A DNA stretch of 7,581 nt from an uncultured Eubacteriales bacterium (lineage in GTDB: Bacteria > Bacillota > Clostridia > Oscillospirales > CAG-272): positions 1 to 7,581 of the forward strand of contig CASEEB010000196.1 in assembly GCA_949286815.1 (NCBI GenBank), in the 5' to 3' direction. Below, one piece after another: positions 5,474-7,581 of this stretch (position 1 is the stretch's first letter; each line of letters starts with the position of its first letter). The notes under the pieces were generated by a model. That model worked only from the letters and a program-made list of their open reading frames with translations. It was not told the DNA's origin and searched no databases. The position numbers were made by a program, and so were the translations under genes.

Positions 5474-6439
5474 TTAATTATTAAATCTTACACTTACCTC
5501 GCCGCTGCGGATGACTTTACAGTTTTCTTCACCGTCGGGAAGAAAAATAAGTCCTCCGTCATCGGAAATCCCCATGGCTGTTCCGAAAAATTCGTTTCCC
5601 GCGCAAATGAGTCTGACTTTTTTTCCGTCAAGCAAAGAGCGTTTCCGATATTCGCCCATGTGTGTTTTTTCCGACGGATTCTCGATGAAATATATAAGCC
5701 GGTCAATTATCTTTGCCGCGAGCATACATCTTGAACCGCTGAGCGTTCCCGTGCTTGCCGCCTTGTCCGCGAGTTCTTCCGGAAAGGTCTTTGTAGTGAT
5801 ATTTATTCCTATACCTACAATAATGATGTTTTCTCCGTCACCGTCAAGTCCGAGCATAGCTTCCGTAAGTATGCCGCACACCTTTTTGCCGTCCATATAT
5901 ACATCGTTTACCCATTTGATCTGCGCGGGGCTTCCGGTCATTTCCTCTATTGCCAGAGCGACCGCTACGGAGGCGGCTGTGGTGACGCTGACCGCGTTTT
6001 CCAGCGGCTGAGAGGTGGTGTAGAGCAGGGACATGTAAAGTCCCGTGTCCTTGGGACTGTAAAATGTCCTGCCCATCCTGCCTTTTCCGTTGGTCTGACT
6101 GTTCGCTATTATAAGAGTAGTCTCTTTATGCCCGTTTGCGGCGTACTCCTTGGCTTTGGAATTGGTAGAGTCTATACTGTCAAAGACAATTATCTTTGGC
6201 GGTATGGATGTTTTGAGATGTGATTTTATCTCGGCTTCCGACAGTATGTCGGATTCGTGCAGCTTATAACCTTTATTACTTACGGATTCAATTACATATC
6301 CGTCTTTTCTCAGCCCGCATACCGCTTTCCATATTGCGCAGCGTGTAACGGACAGCTCGTTTGCCAGTGTCTGCCCCGAAGTAAATTTGTCCTTGTTTTC
6401 GCTCAGCCGGGTTAAAACACTATCCTTTACAGACGACAT
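5474..6439 (-). CDS. birA: Bifunctional biotin-[acetyl-CoA carboxylase] ligase / biotin operon repressor
   Basis: The product has 321 residues, the length of the two-function (group II) BirA proteins. Residues 1-60 form a winged helix-turn-helix (SGQTLANELSVTRCAIWKAV at 21-40, ending SNKGYKL). The ligase domain carries DSIDSTN (87-93), NGKGRMGR biotinyl-AMP loop (117-124), KWVNDVY (175-181), KVCGILTE (186-193) and GIGIN (209-213). The C-terminal SH3-like domain occupies about 270-321 and ends GEVSVRFNN. It makes biotinyl-5'-AMP, transfers biotin to the carrier lysine of carboxylases, and as the holo-dimer should repress biotin uptake or synthesis genes. The ATG at 6439 has AAAGGA about 8 nt upstream. 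A consensus promoter lies at 6553-6581. No biotin synthesis or transport gene is in this window, so its regulon lies elsewhere. Confidence 0.95.
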   Translation of the reverse strand: MSSVKDSVLTRLSENKDKFTSGQTLANELSVTRCAIWKAVCGLRKDGYVIESVSNKGYKLHESDILSEAEIKSHLKTSIPPKIIVFDSIDSTNSKAKEYAANGHKETTLIIANSQTNGKGRMGRTFYSPKDTGLYMSLLYTTSQPLENAVSVTTAASVAVALAIEEMTGSPAQIKWVNDVYMDGKKVCGILTEAMLGLDGDGENIIIVGIGINITTKTFPEELADKAASTGTLSGSRCMLAAKIIDRLIYFIENPSEKTHMGEYRKRSLLDGKKVRLICAGNEFFGTAMGISDDGGLIFLPDGEENCKVIRSGEVSVRFNN

Positions 6440-6474
6440 ATTTTTTTCCTTTCGGCTTATTTTGATTTATATAT

Positions 6475-6500
6475 TTTACAATGGCGTATATTGTTGTAAA
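6475..6500. repeat. Inverted repeat of BirA-like half-sites in the birA leader
   Basis: TTTACAA (6475-6481) and TTGTAAA (6494-6500) form a perfect 7-bp inverted repeat with a 12-bp spacer. The right arm continues to TTGTAAACC (6494-6502), which equals the half-site of the enteric BirA operator as I remember it. The two arms are, however, in the reverse order compared with that operator (TTGTAAACC first, GGTTTACAA second), so this may be an everted site or only an RNA hairpin. It lies about 45-70 nt downstream of the predicted birA transcription start. Confidence 0.35.
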
Positions 6501-6552
6501 CCATCGTGGATTTTCCTTGCGCTTATTGAAAAATTGCATTCCGCATATTTTA

Positions 6553-6581
6553 ATTATAACATTTTTTGCCTTGCTTGTCAA
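6553..6581 (-). promoter_or_regulatory. Perfect-consensus sigma-A promoter of birA
   Basis: On the minus strand TTGACA (6581-6576) and TATAAT (6558-6553) are both perfect and separated by 17 nt. TGT precedes the -10, giving an extended -10 as well. Transcription would start near 6546, with a leader of about 107 nt to the birA ATG. Such a strong promoter for a ligase/repressor gene suggests some form of negative control. Confidence 0.88.
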
Positions 6582-6639
6582 TTCATGAGGAAAATTTTGA
6601 GGGAAAAAGGGTACATACAAGAAAGTTTTCAAATTGTAC

Positions 6640-6668
6640 TTGAATTTTAAATGCAAATATAGTATTAT
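6640..6668 (+). promoter_or_regulatory. Sigma-A type promoter for the FKBP lipoprotein
   Basis: TTGAAT (6640-6645) and TATTAT (6663-6668) stand 17 nt apart. The start would be near 6675, about 75 nt before the lipoprotein ATG. Its -35 is about 58 bp from the -35 of the divergent birA promoter. The rest of the 309-bp gap between birA and the lipoprotein holds these promoters, the 6475-6500 repeat and the 6694-6727 hairpins; I see no further gene in it. Confidence 0.6.
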
Positions 6669-6693
6669 TAATGCTGTATATGAAACTGAATCT

Positions 6694-6727
6694 GCTGAAA
6701 GTTTCAGCCGAAAGCGGCTTTTGCCGC
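6694..6727 (+). repeat. Overlapping, mutually exclusive hairpins in the lipoprotein leader
   Basis: Three inverted repeats overlap: GCTGAAA/TTTCAGC (6694-6708), GCCG/CGGC (6707-6710 with 6715-6718), and GCGGC-TTTT-GCCGC (6714-6727). The middle one excludes the outer two because they share bases. They end 10 nt before the GGAGG ribosome binding site (6738-6742). There is no T tract, so they are not a terminator. Confidence 0.45.
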
Positions 6728-6748
6728 GTAGGTTCTCGGAGGTTATAT

Positions 6749-7581
6749 ATGAAATCAAGAAAATTATGCGTCAAGGTCGTTTGCATATCCGTATTGAGCG
6801 CCGTTATTGCTTTATGTCTTGCGTCATGTTCCGGATTATCGGCATGGACGGAGGGCAGACCCTCGGTCTTTGATACCGATACCGACGGCGGTACGTCGGG
6901 AGAGTCCGAAACTTCTGAAGCCGAAGAAAAAGAGAACAGATTTGACTATTTTGCCGCGGATATGAATGATTATGTAAAGCTTGACACGTCTGTTTGTAAG
7001 GATATGAGTGTGACGATAAGCCCGGATTACATCGTGACCGACGCGGATGTGCAAGAGTACATAGACGCGCTTTGCTTCAGCCGCAAAAGCGTTGCTAACG
7101 ACGGAGCCAAAGTTACGGACGAACCTATAAAAAGGGGAGATACCGCGTATATTTTTTACAGAGGAGAGATTGACGGAGAGGAATTTGATGGCGGCTCAAA
7201 CATGTCGGACGAGACCCCGTTCGGACTGTCCATAGGGTCGGGAAACTTTATAGAAGGCTTTGAGGAGGGACTTGTGGGAGTGGTTCCGAGTCAGACAAGC
7301 GCCGAGAATCCGGTGACGCTTGAACTGAAGTTTGACGATGGCTACAGAAACCGCGACCTTGCCGGCAAGGATGTAACTTTTTACGTTTATGTGCTCTATA
7401 CCATACAGTATGACATTCCCGAATATGACGAGGATTTTATCACCGGCACACTGGAGTTTGAGGCTGAGGGCAGCGATGTGATAGGCGAGCATAAGGCTTA
7501 TATCAGGGGTATGCTCGACGAAGAAAACGAAAGTGAGAAATCACTGGCGATTGAGAATGCCATCTGGGAGATTCTTCTTGA
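6749..7581 (+). CDS. Lipoprotein with FKBP-type / trigger-factor-like peptidyl-prolyl isomerase domain (3' end outside window)
   Basis: ATG 6749 follows GGAGG by 6 nt and the frame stays open for 277 codons to the window edge. Residues 1-27 are a lipoprotein signal peptide: basic start, hydrophobic core, lipobox LASC with acylated Cys27. An acidic Asp/Glu/Ser/Thr/Gly linker covers about 40-62. A short N-terminal segment (65-110, DYFAADMNDYVKL and after) precedes the FKBP domain at about 125-222. That domain shows RGDTAYIFYRGEIDGEEFDGGS (129-150), LSIGSGNFIEGFEEGLVGV (160-178) and LAGKDVTFYVYVLYTIQ (204-220). After it comes DIPEYDEDFI (222-231), as at the PPIase/C-terminal junction of trigger factor. 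It is probably an extracytoplasmic, membrane-anchored foldase acting on exported proteins. Trigger factor itself is ruled out by the lipoprotein signal and the lack of a ribosome-binding domain. Confidence 0.88.
   Translation, partial: MKSRKLCVKVVCISVLSAVIALCLASCSGLSAWTEGRPSVFDTDTDGGTSGESETSEAEEKENRFDYFAADMNDYVKLDTSVCKDMSVTISPDYIVTDADVQEYIDALCFSRKSVANDGAKVTDEPIKRGDTAYIFYRGEIDGEEFDGGSNMSDETPFGLSIGSGNFIEGFEEGLVGVVPSQTSAENPVTLELKFDDGYRNRDLAGKDVTFYVYVLYTIQYDIPEYDEDFITGTLEFEAEGSDVIGEHKAYIRGMLDEENESEKSLAIENAIWEILL

Noticed and set aside
6420..6758. A 112-codon minus-strand frame covering the gap between birA and the lipoprotein gene
   Set aside because: It runs through the birA promoter and leader and overlaps both genes' starts. 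It has no ribosome binding site, and its composition looks like translated AT-rich non-coding DNA.

Overview
The window looks like a chromosomal segment from a low-to-medium GC member of the Firmicutes, probably class Clostridia. The reasons are strong AAAGGAGG-type ribosome binding sites, sigma-A promoters close to consensus, a tetrahydrofolate riboswitch ahead of an ECF folate transporter, and a lipoprotein with a trigger-factor-like domain. I cannot name a genus from the sequence. No rRNA, tRNA, transposase, phage gene or CRISPR array is visible.

Layout. Positions 1-2151 (minus strand) hold an envelope polymer O-acylation pair: an MBOAT acyltransferase (730-2151), then downstream a DHHW/AlgX-like membrane-anchored protein (1-633, running off the window). 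A 589-bp divergent region (2152-2740) carries back-to-back sigma-A promoters and a long leader. That leader ends in a tetrahydrofolate riboswitch (2559-2674) and a hairpin that can mask the folT ribosome binding site. On the plus strand follow folT (2741-3295, folate-specific ECF S component), folC (3333-4634, folate polyglutamylation), a probable preQ1-I riboswitch (4676-4717) and queT (4758-5330, queuosine-precursor ECF S component). A long bidirectional terminator (5337-5428) separates queT from the convergent birA (5474-6439, minus strand). A second divergent region (6440-6748) has a perfect-consensus promoter for birA and a promoter for a plus-strand lipoprotein (6749-7581, running off the window). 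That lipoprotein combines a lipobox, an FKBP/trigger-factor PPIase domain and the start of a further domain.

How the genes work together. folT imports folates, folC traps them as polyglutamates, and the THF riboswitch senses the product. queT imports queuosine precursors (preQ0/preQ1) and is preceded by a preQ1-sensing element. Neither S component has its EcfA/A'/T energising module here, so both should share one encoded elsewhere. birA supplies biotin ligation and probable transcriptional control of biotin genes. Apart from the O-acylation pair and the exported foldase, the window is about salvage of scarce cofactors under RNA or co-repressor control.

There is no clear new defence or mobile system. 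The most unusual points are the two different riboswitches within about 2.1 kb on one strand, the queT start lying 40 nt from the only good Shine-Dalgarno with two hairpins between them, a possible leaderless 37-codon ORF at the folT transcription start, and BirA-like half-sites in everted orientation in the birA leader.
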